From contig OX031069.1 in the NCBI GenBank assembly GCA_943736015.1, positions 23,317,235 to 23,381,234 of the forward strand: a DNA stretch of 64,000 nucleotides, given 5' to 3'. The translations under genes and the position numbers were made by a program. This DNA is from Tridacna crocea (Eukaryota > Mollusca > Bivalvia > Cardiida > Cardiidae). Shown here in pieces: positions 38,272 through 52,900 of the stretch (position 1 is the first letter of the stretch; the number at the start of each line of letters is the position of its first letter). Under the pieces are notes generated by a model. That model worked only from the letters and a program-made list of their open reading frames with translations. It was not told where the DNA came from and did not search any database.

Positions 38272-41200
38272 CTGAAAAGGACAAAACAAACCATTTCTCT
38301 TTATGACACAATCCCGAAAAGTTATGTACAGCTGTAAACCCTTTGTCACACAATCACAAATTTTAATGAAACCTGTTGAAAACATTATGGATTAAGAAGA
38401 AAATGCTTGTTACCAGAATGTTTTTTAACCTATTATAGACAAATTCCATAAGTTTAGCCATATCTAACTCTTTACCAAACAACAAAATTGTAGACTTTTC
38501 CAAATCATCCAAATCAAGCAAATGTCAGATTCTTTTTATCATATATCAATGTCTCATGATTAAAACCCAATCCACTTCTCTTAACTCTTTACCAAACAAT
38601 CCCTGGTTTTAACAACCCTGAGATAGTAGCTTTTAAAAAAAAAAACACTTTGGGACAAGGAGAAAATGCTGGTAACCAGCTTGTTTTCATTTTCCCACAA
38701 TGTTTTCTACCTTTCCCAAAGCACATTTCAATATTTTGGTCACATTAATTTTGTCATCTTGGACTAGTCTTTCTTTTTGTCATTTGGCAAAGAGTTAAAA
38801 ACTATGAGATGACGTCAAATATGACAACACACATTTCTTTATTCAAATGTGTGAAAGACAATTCTGTTAGTGGGTAATAATAAACTGAAAATAGGGGAGG
38901 TTATGTGCTACTGCAAGTTATTATTAGTTTCTAGTCGTTGGAGTCACTTCTTTGTCCCACACTTTTTTCCATCTTATCCAAATCAGATCACCCAAAACTT
39001 GGTGGGAAAAGGAGAAAACGCTGGTAACCAGCATTTTCTCCTTTTCCCACAATGTTTTCAAAAGGCTTCATCCTCAGGGTCATAAAAAGTGGTCATTGTG
39101 TGATAAAGGGTTAACTCTTTACCAAATGACAAAATTGTGGACTAGTCCAAACTCAAAGCATTTGCCGAAGACAAAGTAAATGTGACTGAAAAATTATAGT
39201 TTGGTTGGTGAAGGGTAGAAAACATTGTGGGAAAAAAAGGAGAAAATGCTTGTTACCAGCATTTTCTCCTTTTTCCCACAATGTTTTCTAAAGGCTTTAT
39301 CTCAGGTTCGTTAAAGGTCGGGATTGTGTGGGAATGGATTAAAAGTAAAAGCTTACAACCATACCTGCAACGTAATCTATTAATTCTCTTGGTGTAACAT
39401 TTTTTCCCGCTCTTTTGACCACAAAGGCTTTAGGTAATTCTCCCGCCCTTTCATCGGGGATTCCGATCACGCCACAATCAGCAACTGCAGCATGGGTCAA
39501 CAGGACATCTTCCAGAGAGGCTGGCGCTACCTGTAGTCCTTTAAACTTGATCAGTTCTTTCAGCCGGCCCACAATGTATAAATACCCATCTTGGTCCTCC
39601 ATTCCTAGATCACCTGCAAAAATGTATCTTGGAAATCTTCACTTAATCTTAACCCTTAGGCTGCTAAGGGCGACTCACTGACCTTTTGCAGACAGTGTAG
39701 ATCAAGATCAGACTGCACAGAATGTGCAGTCTGATCTTGAATCTACACTGTCCCATAAGGCAATACTTTTTCATAAAAAAGAAAGTTTGAAGAACCATTG
39801 TTCGATTTTTTTACTTTTGGTTTGAAAGTTTCATTCGATAAGGGTTAATGCAGACTGTAAATCAATCCTTTACCCTTGACTAAACATGGTGGCAAGAGAA
39901 AAAAATAATGATAATTTCCCTACAAAAACTTTTCTGCCTATTCTTAAACAAATTTCTGTTTTTGAGTTACAAACCCTTTCCCAAACAGTTACAAACCCTT
40001 TCCCAAACAAGCCCTGGTTTTTACATGTAGACCTGCAGTAAAAGTCTTTTGAAAACACTGAGGGAAAAGGAGAAATTGCTCGTAACAAGCAATTTCTTCT
40101 TTTCCCACAGTGTTTTCTACCCTGTTTGAGAACTTTCTGGCATTTTCTCCAAATCTAAAATTGTCATCTGCAAACTCTTTTGGTTTGGAAGAGTCCAAAA
40201 TTTGTCACTTGGGAAAGGGTTAATGTTTCTTTCTCCAAATGCTTTACATTTAGACTAGTCTGAGGTTTTGTGAATTGGTATAGAATTAACTCTTTACCAC
40301 AAGAGAAAATTTTAGACTGGTCCAAATTGAAAGCATTTGCAGACGACAAAGGTGACTAAAAATAGAAATTTGTTCTGGGAAGGGAAGAAAACACTGTGGG
40401 AAAAGGAGAAAATGCTGGTTACCAGCATTTTCTCCTTTTCCTACAGTGTTTTCAAAAGGCTTCTTTCTCAGGGGCTTCAAAAGTAGGGATTGTGTGGTAA
40501 TGGGTTATTGAGACATGTAACCAGATTTTGACCAAAAAGGTCACCTGTAGTCATTATCAACATGATTATGTTCATGTGTTGCAAACGTTTGTTTTTTTTT
40601 AACCAGACCTGAAATTTTAACCCTTTACCACACAATCCTGAAAGACACGGCTTTTGAAAACATTTTGGGAAAAGGAGAAAATTTTCACCTTTTCCCACAT
40701 TGTTTTCTACTTTGATGGAAATCATCACTCGAGCTACGTTTAAGCGTTTACCAAACAATCCCTATTTTTACGACCCTAAGAAAGAAACCTTTGGAAAATA
40801 TTGAGGGAAAAGGAGAAAATGCTGGTAACCAGCATTTTCTCCTTTTATTATAATGTTTTCTACCCTGCTGGAAACCAATTTCAGTTTTTGAGATATGTCT
40901 ATTTTGTCATCTGCAGGTGCTTCCAATTTGGACGAGTGTAAGATTTTATCGTCTGGTAAAGAGTTAATTTGTCGACTGAAACTGCTGTTGACATCAGTGC
41001 CATTTGTGTGTTGCAAGAAAGAAATTGTCATCTACATGGGTTAAACATATTTATTTTACATCGATTGAGAAACAAGTTCTAACAACTTGTACTAATCTCT
41101 CTCAATTCTGCTTCCTGGGGACTACACCAGTACTCGTGCCGAATGTGTGGGCCCATGAAAAATCCCGAAGTTGACACCCTCTCCGGGGTATTGAACTCAG

Positions 41201-43935
41201 GACCTTATGGTTATGAGACCGATGCTCTACCTCACAGGAAAGGACACTACTACATGTGGTAGATTTATATGTAAAAGTTGACCAGCATACCAGTTCTAAC
41301 CCAGCCTTCTGGGAGGAACATCTCTGTTGTGGCTTCAGGTAGGTTCAAGTACCCCTTAGCTACCTGTGGACCTTTCACCCAGATTTCCCCTTGTTCTCCC
41401 CTTTTAACAGGCTTCAGTGTTGTGGCATCCACAATCTGTTAAAAAAAAAAAAATTATGTCTTCTTAGTAAATACATGACTTATTTATCAAATGATTTCTT
41501 ATGCTGTTTGCAACATTACTTCATTTATAGTAAGTATTGCGTAGCAAGTTCACCTGTAGGTGCTTTAAGTGGTGATGAATTTGCATTTACTTATCGTCGC
41601 CACCGGTTGCCCATATGGTCAACGCCCCCTGAAGGCTGTTAGTATTGTTACGGGGGATAGTGCAGATACAGGACAAAACCCATCCTAAGTTTCGGCTGGT
41701 TCCTTAACATGCTTGGTGCATAGCACCGTCACACGGGACCTCGATTTAATGTCTCATCGGAAAGACTCTTAGTAATTTCAGATGGCATACCTTGGGGATC
41801 GAACCCACGCCCTAATGATCACGAGTCTAATGCTCTACCAACTGAGCTATGCGGGCTGGTCAGTGCTTTAACCCTTTACTCCATAGATACTCATTTGTAC
41901 GCATTGCTTGTAGGAGCCTTTGGAAAAACATTGTGGCAAAAGGTGAAATTGCTCGTGACGAGCAATTTCACCTTTTGCCACAATGTTTTCTACACTATCA
42001 AAAGTTGTCATATACACAAAAGAAATGGCGTTATCCTTGCTGTAATTTAGGGTCAATTAGTGATACCATAGAAATGCTGTATGGGGTAAAGGGTTAAGTA
42101 CTGTGCATAGCTTCTTTTACTGGTGCTTCCTACTTAACTCTTTACCCCTTGGCAATTCTATGCTATCTCTAATTGACACTGAATGACAGCAAGGATGAAG
42201 CCGTTTCTTATGTGTAAATGACACCTTTTGATAGCATAGAAAACATTGTGACAAAAGGTTAAATTGCTCGTCACGAGCAATTTCACTCTTTGCCACAATG
42301 TTTTCCAAAGGCTCCTACAAGTATTGTGTAGAAATGGGTATCAATGGAGTAAAGGGTTAAAAGCATTTGCAGACGACAAATTAAATGTGGGTCAAATGAC
42401 GAACTTTGCCTTTCACAGAGCAGAAAACATTGCGGGAAAAGGAGAAAACGCTGGTTCTTAGCATTTTCTCATGTTCCCACAATGTTTTCAAGAGGCTTTT
42501 CCTAAGGGTCGTTAAAACGTGCGATTGAGTTGTCGTCGCCGAGTAGACTGCAAACTAAATTGCCCCCTGAGGACCATTCCCACAGGACCATTGCCCGCGA
42601 GGACAACCCCCACCCCCGACTATTGCCCCCGAGGACAATTCCCCCGGACCATTGACTCCCAAGGACAAGGAATTGTCCTCGGAGGCATCAGTTCGGGGGC
42701 GGGGGATTTCCTCGGGGGGGGGGGGGAATGGTCCTGTGGGAATGGTCCTCGGGGGGGCAATAGTCCGGGGGGATTGTCCTCGGGGGGGGGGGCGCAAAAA
42801 AAAATTGTCGGGGGGGGGGGGGGCAATTGTCCTGATATGAACTTTTGCAGATGCATCAAGGCCCCTTCTTACAGAGCAGATCATTTCTTAAGTACAATTG
42901 CAGACACTGAAGATTCAAGATCAGACTGCACATGTGCAGTCTCATCTTTGATCTACAATGACCCAGAAAGCTCTTTATCAGGCAATTAGAACTATGTTTG
43001 TAGGTGTAGATCTACTAAGGCCAATAAGGGTAACCTCTGAATCGATCTGTTCAAATAAAGTAGAATGTCCATTTATCGCCGAGTAGACTACAAACAAACT
43101 GGGTACATTTTTCGGTGTGCATGCATTCTCATGAATCTAGCCAGATGGATTTATGCTATGTACATCAACGATCAGTTTGCACAATAATTGCAGTCTGACT
43201 GTCGTGACTGATATTCATTCCACAGGAAATTGAGAAAGGGTAAGAACTTCGAGGAGGCGTCCTTTTCTAAAAATAGACAAGATGTGAGGCATGCGCAGTA
43301 AACGTACACAATGTAGGACAAAACACAAAAACTATGGCGGATAACACCGAAAACGTGAATCTACTCGGAACAAAAAAGACTTCCCAGGGAGCTACCCGGC
43401 ATTGCTGTTACGGACCTTGCAATAGCGACAGCCGTTACAAAGACAGGGAACATATGCAAGGTGTCTGGTGGATACCATTCCCAAAGCCGACGAAAGAGAT
43501 CGCAAAATGTAGGCGATGGGTTCAAGCTTGTGGTCGGGAGAATTTCACGGTGGAAAAAGTCAGTCGATGGACCTATATCTGTAGTAGACACTTTGTCGGT
43601 GGAGATGGGCCCACTCCCGAAAATCCAGACCCAATTCCTGCCCAGGTGAAAATAACCGTTTGACTTGAAACCTTTGTTAACCTGTTGTAAATTTAATCCA
43701 TTACATGTACCACCCAATCCCTACCCTACCTTCAGTCAGAAGGGTTTGCTCCGATGCTAGCTTTGTTACTGGTTGGTTGGTTATTTCCATTTATTTATCG
43801 TCGCTACCGGTTGCCCATCTGAGCGACGCCCCCAGAAGACGTTTAGTTGTTACGGGGGATAGTGCAAGGATACAGGTCGAAACTACTTCGAGCTTCGCAC
43901 GGTTCTTTAACATGCTCTGCGTATAGCACTGTCAC

Positions 43936-43966
<31 letters not shown>

Positions 43967-46900
43967 AACTATTAGAAATTTTAGTTGGCCAGCAGGGGAT
44001 TCGAACCCACATCCTGTAGTGACCCGAAACAATGTGTCCTACGCTCTACCTACTGAGCTATATCAGCTGGTAAAATTTGTGACTGGTCTTTGCAGACCAG
44101 CCACAAAAATAGTATTGGAGCACACCCTTCAGACTGAAGGTATCCCTACCCACTTTTGATGACCCTGAGAAAGAAGCAATTAGAAAACATTGTGGTAAAA
44201 GGAGATACTGCTGGTAACCAGCATTTTCTCCTTTACACACAATGTTTTTTACCCTTCACAAAAGAAATTTAAATTTTCAGGCACTTTGTCGTATGCAATT
44301 GATTTCGATTTGATTTTAGGACAAGCCTAAAGTTTGTTGTTTGGTAATGAGTTAAGATGTTTGGTAATGAGTTCACCCTTTACCACACGTGAAATTTTAG
44401 ACTGGTCCAAATTGAAAGCATTTGCAGACGACAAAGGTGACTAAAAATGGAAATTTGTTCTGAAAAGGGTAGAAAAAACAGTGGGAAAAGGAGAAAATGC
44501 TGGTTACCAGCATTTTCTCCTTTTCCCATAGTGTTTTCAAAAGGCTTCTTTCTCAGGGGCATCAAAAGTAGGGATTGTGTGGCAATGGGTTAAGATGTAA
44601 AACAAGGACAAAACAAAAAATGCAATCCAGCCAGTGGCATGATAAAATCGGGGTCAACAAAACTTTGCTACAGATGATTTTTGATACAGCTGGATCATTC
44701 AGCTTGATGTTTATTTATGGTTTAGTCGTTAAGCAAACAACAGTTTCAGACTCAACTAATTTGAAGTTAACGACCATTGTCTCCTTTTCCCACATGTGAT
44801 TTATCAAGTTACAACAAGAGTATGGGAGACAGTGTTATAATAGTAAAGCATGTTCTGCATCTCGCATGATTGGTCCTGGGTTAATTCATTACCAAACGAC
44901 AAAATTTTAGTTTTGTCGAAAATTGGAAGCATTTGCAGAAGACTAAATAAAAATGACAGAAAATTTGAAATTTGTTTTGTGAAGGGTAGAAAACATTGTG
45001 GAAAAGGAGAAAATGCTGGTTATCAGCATTTTCTCCTTTTCCAATAATGTTTTCTGAAGGCTTTTTCCTCGGGGTCATCAAAAGTAGAGATTGTGTGGTA
45101 ATGGGTTAAACCCTAGATGATTGCAGTCAACCTTGGTAACTGTCAATTAATGTCGACCCCAAAAGTACCTTCTATCGGAAAGGGGCGGGAGCTCTGATGT
45201 TATTGTTTATTGTTTCTCCAGTCCACTTGCAGAGACACAAAAAAAATAACATCGCAGTAAGCCTCCGCCAGTACTCCTTTACCAGTACTCCACACAACTT
45301 TCTTTTCAAGCTCTTGGCTACTTTTCCACAGTTACATAGTTGTAAATAGGGTAGATATATGAAATTACAACAACCATATTCCCTTTACTACACAATCCCG
45401 AGTTCTAAAGATCCCATGCAGCTTTAATATGTATAATATTGTGGGGGAAGGAGAAAATGCTAATTACTAGCATTTTTTCCTTTACCTACAATGATTTCTA
45501 CCCTTTAAAAGAGAATTTCAGTTTTTGAGTCTTATTTTACTTTGTGGTTTAATTTGGACATATCTAAAATTTGGTTATTTGATAAAAATTTAACTCTTTA
45601 CTCCGTGAAGAAATTCAAGACTCATCTGCATTGAAAACACAGGTAGAAGAAAACAAACTTGCCTCAAATGTGGAATTGTGGAACCAGTATTTTCTTCTCT
45701 TCGCACAATGTGTTCCAGGGCCTCTTTCTTGGGGTCATTAAAAGTATGGATTGTGTGGTAGAGAATTATGAGATTAGCATGTTCTAACCTGATTCTTTTT
45801 ATTCCAAATTATTGCAGGTCAGTCAAATTTCACAAAAGAGAAAGCTAGAAGCACCAGATGTTAACAATGATTCCAAAAAACTAATCCTAGATGCTTCTGA
45901 AGGGCTAATGCTGCTAAAAGAGTCCCTCACACAATCCCTCCACCAAGTGTTGCAGAAAAGATCAATGCTACAAGAACTAAAACAAGAGTCAACCATGCAG
46001 TCACTGAACCAAGGCTTAGTGTCACCAACAGAGTCAAAGAATCAAGTGTCACTTGGGCATTCATTGAAACAAGAGTCTACTTTACAACCATTACAACAAA
46101 GTGCAACCGAACAATCATTGAAACACACATCACCTGAACAGTCAGTGAACCAAGTGTTGGAGACTGGCACAATGAATCAAGCATCATACACTCAGCCATC
46201 GAACCAAGTCAAACAAAACCCATATATACTATCACTGAACCAAGTGTCACCATCACAGTCATTAGATCACCAAGTGTCAACCACACCATCATTGAACCAA
46301 GTGTCACCTACATATTCATTGACTCAAGTGTCATCACCACAGCCATTGAACCAATTGTCACCCCAACATTTATTGAATCAAGTGTCACTGATAAAAACAT
46401 TGAAACAAGAGCCTCTAGGAGAGGAATTAAACCAGAAGTCATCCATAGAGTCATTTAAGCAGACATCACAGGTACAGTCTGTGAAACAAGAGTCAACTTT
46501 ACAAACACAGGAGTCCCCTACACAGTCATTTAACCATGTTTCACTGTTAGGGTCTGTGAACCCAGAGCCATCCAATGGGTCATTATGCCAGATTGCACAT
46601 GTGAAGTCATTGAGAGACGAGCCATCTATGCTGTCATCAAAACCTGTATCACAGATAGTAACAACAAACCATGTGTCACAGACAGGATCATTCAATCATA
46701 TGTCACAGATAGGGTCAGCAAACCACCTGTCACAGATAGGGTCAGAAAACCATGTATCACAGATAGAGCCAGCTAATCATGTGTCACAGATAGGGTCAGC
46801 AAACCACCTGTTACAGATAGGGTCAGCAAACCATGTGTCACAGATAGAGCCAGCTAATCATGTGTCACAGATAGAGCCAGCTAATCATGTGTCACAGATA

Positions 46901-49900
46901 GTGCCTGCTAATCATATGTCACAGATAGTGCCAGCTAATCATGTGTTGCAAATAGTGCCACAGATGGTGCCAGCTAATCATATGTCACATATAGTGACAG
47001 TTAATAATGTGTCACAGATAGAGCCAACAAACAATATGTCACAGACAGTGCCAGCAAACAGTATGTCCCAGACAATGCCAGCAAACAATGTGTCACAGAT
47101 AGGGTCTGAGAAGGAAGAATCGCCAAAGGGGTCAGAGCTCTTTATGTCACAAAACCAAGTGTTGTTCCTACATGCCTGGAATCAAGCATCTCGTGTACAA
47201 TCAAGGAATGAAGTATTGCCCATAGGCTCACTGACACAAGAACCCTCAATACAGCCATCAAACTGTCAGGCACTAGAAGAGTCGCAGGAACATTCTATAG
47301 AACAGCAATTAAACCAAGAGCTGCTCAGACCATCAAGCGTGCAAATGTTACCGAAACAAAACTCTTTGAAATCATCAACCTTTGATCAACAACAAATGAC
47401 TGCGCGTTCACCAGATGTTGTAAGTATTTGTAGGTCAAAAGTTGGGAAGTTTACTCCCTCTTGTTCACATAAGAACTACTTTCATAATCCATTTTTCTGC
47501 CACAGACTTAGATTTAGACCAAGCATGCATCAGCAGAGAATCACCCTCACAATAATATCTATACTTTTAAATGGTATGATTTGACCCTTTCCCACAAAAT
47601 GACAATTTTGATGACCCTTGGAAAAAAGTCTTTTGAAAACATTGTGGGAAAAGGAGAAAATGCTGGTAACCAGCATTTTTTCCTTTTCCCACAATGTTTT
47701 CTACCCTGTCAATAAATATTATTGTACCATTTTGAGCCACATTGAAATTGTCTTCCGCAAATGCTGTCGATTTGGACAAGGCTAAAATTTTGTCGTCTGG
47801 TAAAGGGTTAAACTTAAATGCATTTAAGCAGTTGCATTGTTTACTTTTCACTGCATTTGCAGAGACAGAGATTACCAGCCCAGTTAGAGAGGGGAAGATC
47901 AAGATCAGAAACATCTGAGAATCTTAGGAAAGAGATAAGCTCCCAAAAGGAGCACATACAGGTGAGTTGATATTTAACTCTTTACCACATGATCCGGAGT
48001 TTTTTGGACAGCCTTGTAAAATAGCTACATTGAAAATATTGTGGTAGAAAGAAAATGCTGGTAACCGTCATTTTCTCTTCCCCCCCCTCCAAGGAAGTGG
48101 AAGGGGGTATACTAGAATTGCCATGGCTGGCTGCCTGTCCGTCCATCTGTCAGTAGACACAAATTTGTGCGGCAAAACACTGACAGTTTTTCAGGTACTG
48201 AAATCAAATTTACACACACTATTCCTATATATATGTAGTTGTGCATGCGCAATTTCATGACCCTGCTGGGATTTTTATTTGTGGAATTATCTCCCCTTGA
48301 AGTTTTTCAACTTTAAGTCTTACAAGTGTACTAAACCATTCTACATTATGTGACAAAGATCTGTTTTGTAACAAGGAGCTGGTGGTGGGTGTGATCACGT
48401 TTCGTGACAGCTCTAGTTCTTTCTGACAGAAAGTAGGGTATGGTGCATGAGATCAGTGGGTTGCTAATTTAAATCCCCAGCTTGGCAGATTTCTTTATAA
48501 TAACCCTTTCCCAAGCAGTCTGTGGTTTTAACAACCCTGAGATAGAAACCTTTTGAAAACATTGTGGGAAAAGGAGAAAATGCTGGTAACCAGCATTTTC
48601 TCCTTTTCCCACATTTTTTTTCTACCCTGCTGGAAACAAATTTCAATTTTTGAATTAGGTTTATTTTGTTGTCTGCAAGTGCTTTCATTTTGGACCAGTC
48701 TAAATTTTGTCATTTGGTTAAGAGTTTAAGAGGATTAATGATAGTCATTGTGATAGGATTCTATCCTTTCCCTTGGCTTATCATTACTATAACAATGGTT
48801 ACATGGGAATGGAAATAGTGTCATAAATTAAGACTGGATATTGCAATGTCAAGGTTATGAAGGGCATTGTGCCAATTATGCGCGATATGCACATGGGTAT
48901 AAGAAAAATCCGCTACCAGAGTTATTGATGATAATATCGTGTACATGATTTTGTTTTTTTGTTTTTGTTTTTTTAGCTCACCTAAGCACATAGTACTCAG
49001 GGTGAGTTATTGTGATCGATCATTTTCCACATTTTCTTGTTTACTCACAAGCATCTACAAATATCAACCAGTCAGCGCCAAACTTGCTTAACCCTTTCCC
49101 TAACAATCTCTGGTTTTTAGGGGTCTGGAACAGTAGCCTTTTGAAAACATTGTGGGAAAAGGAGAAAATGCTGGTAACCAGCATTTTCTCCTTGTCCCAC
49201 AATGTTTTCTACCCTATCATAGACAGAAATCATCTTTTCAGCAAGAGTTGAATTGTCGTCTGCAAATGCTTTCAATTTGGTGTAGTCCAAAAGTTTGTCA
49301 TTTGGGAAAGGGTTAAAATATATATGACCATAGGATCTCAGATGAGTTTGATTATGGGTCTAATAGGACCAGAACATCTGGAGTTATTTGCCCTTGAATT
49401 GGAAAAATTGCTATATTCCACTTTGTTTATACTCTAGCATCTACAAATATCAACCAATTAGTTCCAAACTTGGTCAAAAGATATATGATTCTAAGATCTC
49501 AGATGAGTGCGATTATGGGTGTAATCAGACCAGAACAACTGGAGTTATTTGCCCTTGAATTAGAAAGTTCTTTAGAATAGTTCTTAATCCGGAGCATAAC
49601 TTTGTCATCTCCAGTCCAATTGACTTGAAACTTGGCATTTGTGTTTGTTGCAATAATACGATGTAGAGTGTGAAAGAACCATAACTCTACTTCATACTGT
49701 CTATGAGTTATTTCCCTTTGATTGAAATTTTTACAGCATTTTCTGCTTGTCTGGAATATAATTTTGTGATCTACAGCCTGAACATCTTCAAATTTGATAT
49801 GCATGATTGTTGAAAAATTATGGAGAGCATTGCACAAGAACCATAACTTCTTATTTTGAGTTATTCCCCCTTTGACCTTCATTTGTATAGCATTTCTTGC

Positions 49901-52900
49901 TTGTCCGGAGCAAAACTTTGTCATCTTAAGGAGGTTGAAATTTGGTATGCTTATTTGTTGCAATTTTTGGAAGTGCAGTGCCTAAGAATTGTAACTGTAC
50001 CTTCTGATGTCTTTAAGTTATTTCCCTTTGAATGTCATTTTTACAGCATTTAGTGCCTGCCCTGAATATGACTGTCATCTGAAGTCAGAACAACTTCAAA
50101 CTTGGTATGCATGTTTGTTGCAATATTACGGATTACAGTACGCAAGAACAATAACTCTACCTAGTGCGAATTTTGAGTAATTCCACTTTGATCTTCATTT
50201 TTACAGTATTTCTTGCTTGTAGGGAATGGAACTTTAAAGTCTCAAGTTAAATTGCAACAATTTGCTGCTCTTGTTTCATTATCATTTGGCCTATATCTTT
50301 ATTTTATATCTGTGCTGCTTGGTACTCAGGTGAGCGATATAGGACCATCATGGTCCTCTTGTTTTCATTTACAGGTCTACTTAGAGACAATAAATAGACT
50401 GGTGATTGAAAAATCGAACCTTAAAGGTGAGTATTTAGATCTTTCACATCACACCAAATCAAAAAATATATATAGCACCGAAATTTATATGAAAAAAACA
50501 ATGCAAATCATCAATAATTAAGAATAATAAAACTACAAAAAAATTTTTTTTTGGTGGTATTCCCTTAAAAGGCTACATAGCCTCTTAAGGGTATTTTTAT
50601 ATTTCCTGCCAAAAATATTAAAAAAAAGCATTGTGGGAGCGTTAAGTGACTGGCACATGACTAATGACTCTTAAATTCCATAAAATAACAAACATGTAAT
50701 TATTTTTCATAATGCCTAGAACTTCAGATGTTATGTTTGAAGCTCCGTCTGTATATTTCTGGTATGGAAATAGCGAGTTGCTGATGTAAAAACAGACTGT
50801 GTTTCCCTACATTGTCGACCCGGGCTGTTGTAAATCTCTAATTTCTCTTGTTGTCAGATGGTTTTCAATTACCAGGGTTTTATGAATAATTATTATAAGG
50901 CTTTGGGAGTATAAGGATGATTTTTTTTTTGTATGTTTGTGAAATTTTCGTCCCAAAATGTGAAGGGCCACCTTTAAGAGGTAGAGACTCGTTCAGTACT
51001 TTAAATTATTACCAAACGATAAAATTTTAGGTTTGTCCAAATCAAAAGCATTTGCACATGACAAAAGTGACCGAAAATTTGAAATTTGTTTTGTGAAGGG
51101 TAGAAAACATTGTGGGAAAAGGAGAAAATGCTGGTTACCAGCATTTTCTCCTTTTTCCACAATGTTTTTTAATGTCTGCTTTCTCAGGGTCATCAAAGGT
51201 AGGGAATGTGTGGTAATGGGTTAATACATACTCGGCAAATGTGCAGTTTGTTTTCTGTTACATGAAAATGTAGATATTTTTTCTTGAATCAGGTAGTATT
51301 CTCGGTGTTCACTTTTAGCCCTTTACCACACTACTTCTATTTTCAATGACACTGAGAAAGACACCTTTTGACAACATTGTGGGAAAAGGAATTAAAGCTG
51401 ATAATCACTATTTTTTTTCCTTTTCCTTCCCTTACCTAACTAAATTTCAGTATGCCTGTCATATTTATGTTGTCGTCTGGTAAAGCCTATAATTTGGACA
51501 TGTCCAAACTTTTGTTGTTTGGTAGACTTCTGTTTAATGATTTGTGAACTATTGAAGTGCAATAACCATTGGAATATATACTACTGTAATTTACCAATGT
51601 ATTTGGACACCCACAGTGCTTTGACACATTATTTCTAAAATATTTTATTTACCGGTACTTATTTTTAAGTCCTAACTTGGAGCAGTCCAAAAAATTAGTT
51701 TTCCTACAAGTAGGGACAACCAACTTCTTAGAAAATGTTTCCAATGACGATTATCTGCCTAGACCTGTGCACATTTCTGTGTAGTTTTCATTCATTATAA
51801 CATGAATCCTTTGAGAGCCAATATACTCTTCGGTAATTTTATGTCTTATAATTAGACCATAATCATTGCACACTAACTTTGTTTTACCTTAAAACTTCTG
51901 ACCAAAGCAAACAGTGTAGATTTAGATCAAAGATCAGACCAAACATACTGTCTGCAATCTGAAATTGACCCGCACAGGCTGTGTATAATCAACAAGTTTT
52001 GAAAGGTGCTTGATAGGCTTTTTGATAAAAAATAAGCATATTTCCCTATTCTCGTAAATTTTTCAAAGGTCGCCTTCTGCAGAAGCGTGAAAAATTGTAC
52101 CTGTGATCATGAATTGGTTTAACCCATTATCACACAATCCCTACTTTTCATGAGCCTGAGAAAGAAGCCTTTAGAAAACATTGTGGGAAAAGGAGAAAAC
52201 GCTGGTAACCAGCATTTTCTCCATTTCCCACAATGTTTTCTTCACAAAACAAATTTCAAATTTTCAGTCATTTTTATTTTGTCGTCTGCAAATGCTTTTG
52301 ATTTGGAGAAGTCTAAAATATTGTCATTTGGTAAGGAGTTAAACTATAACTCTGCTTGCCCTCTATATACAATAGATTTATTACAGAAGTCATAAATACC
52401 AAATGTCATTATCTCTTTCCTTTATTCATCATTAGTCCATTTACATCTGTCTGTTGGCTATTTTTTATTTCAAACATCTACTCTGAAACTATCCATTTCA
52501 AACATCTACTCTGAAACTATCCATCCAAATTTGATGAAACTTCACAGAAATTATCCTGCCATTGTCCTCTTCAGAATGTCTTGAAAGAATTTGATTCCTT
52601 CAAAAACTTTGGTTGTCATGACAACAAAACTTTAAAAAAAAACCACCTTTTTTTAAAAACCTACCCAGGTAGCTCATTCAGTAGCATCGACTTGAAGACA
52701 TGGGGTCCAAGGTTCGATCCCTGGCTATGACCACTGGCTTGGCCAGTTTCTTTCCCTGGATTGGTGATAGTCACTGCAATAGGATTCATTCCTCTTCCAC
52801 CGCTGATAATTGTTGGGAAAGTAGCCAGTGGCTTGGAAAGAAAATTGTATGAAGTACATGCACTGGTAAAAGATAACTCGAATAATGTTGAAAGCTGCTC

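Noticed and set aside
41780-41860. Functional tRNA gene on the minus strand
   Set aside because: A and B boxes are present, but the acceptor-stem ends do not pair and the same body continues as a SINE, repeated at 43785-44070.
42519-42989. Gly/Pro-rich open frames on both strands
   Set aside because: They result from the GC-rich palindromic block, where stop codons are scarce on both strands.
46378-46695. Minus-strand frame of 105 codons opposite the 9-residue repeat exon
   Set aside because: It is the complement of the 27-bp coding repeat, with no independent support.
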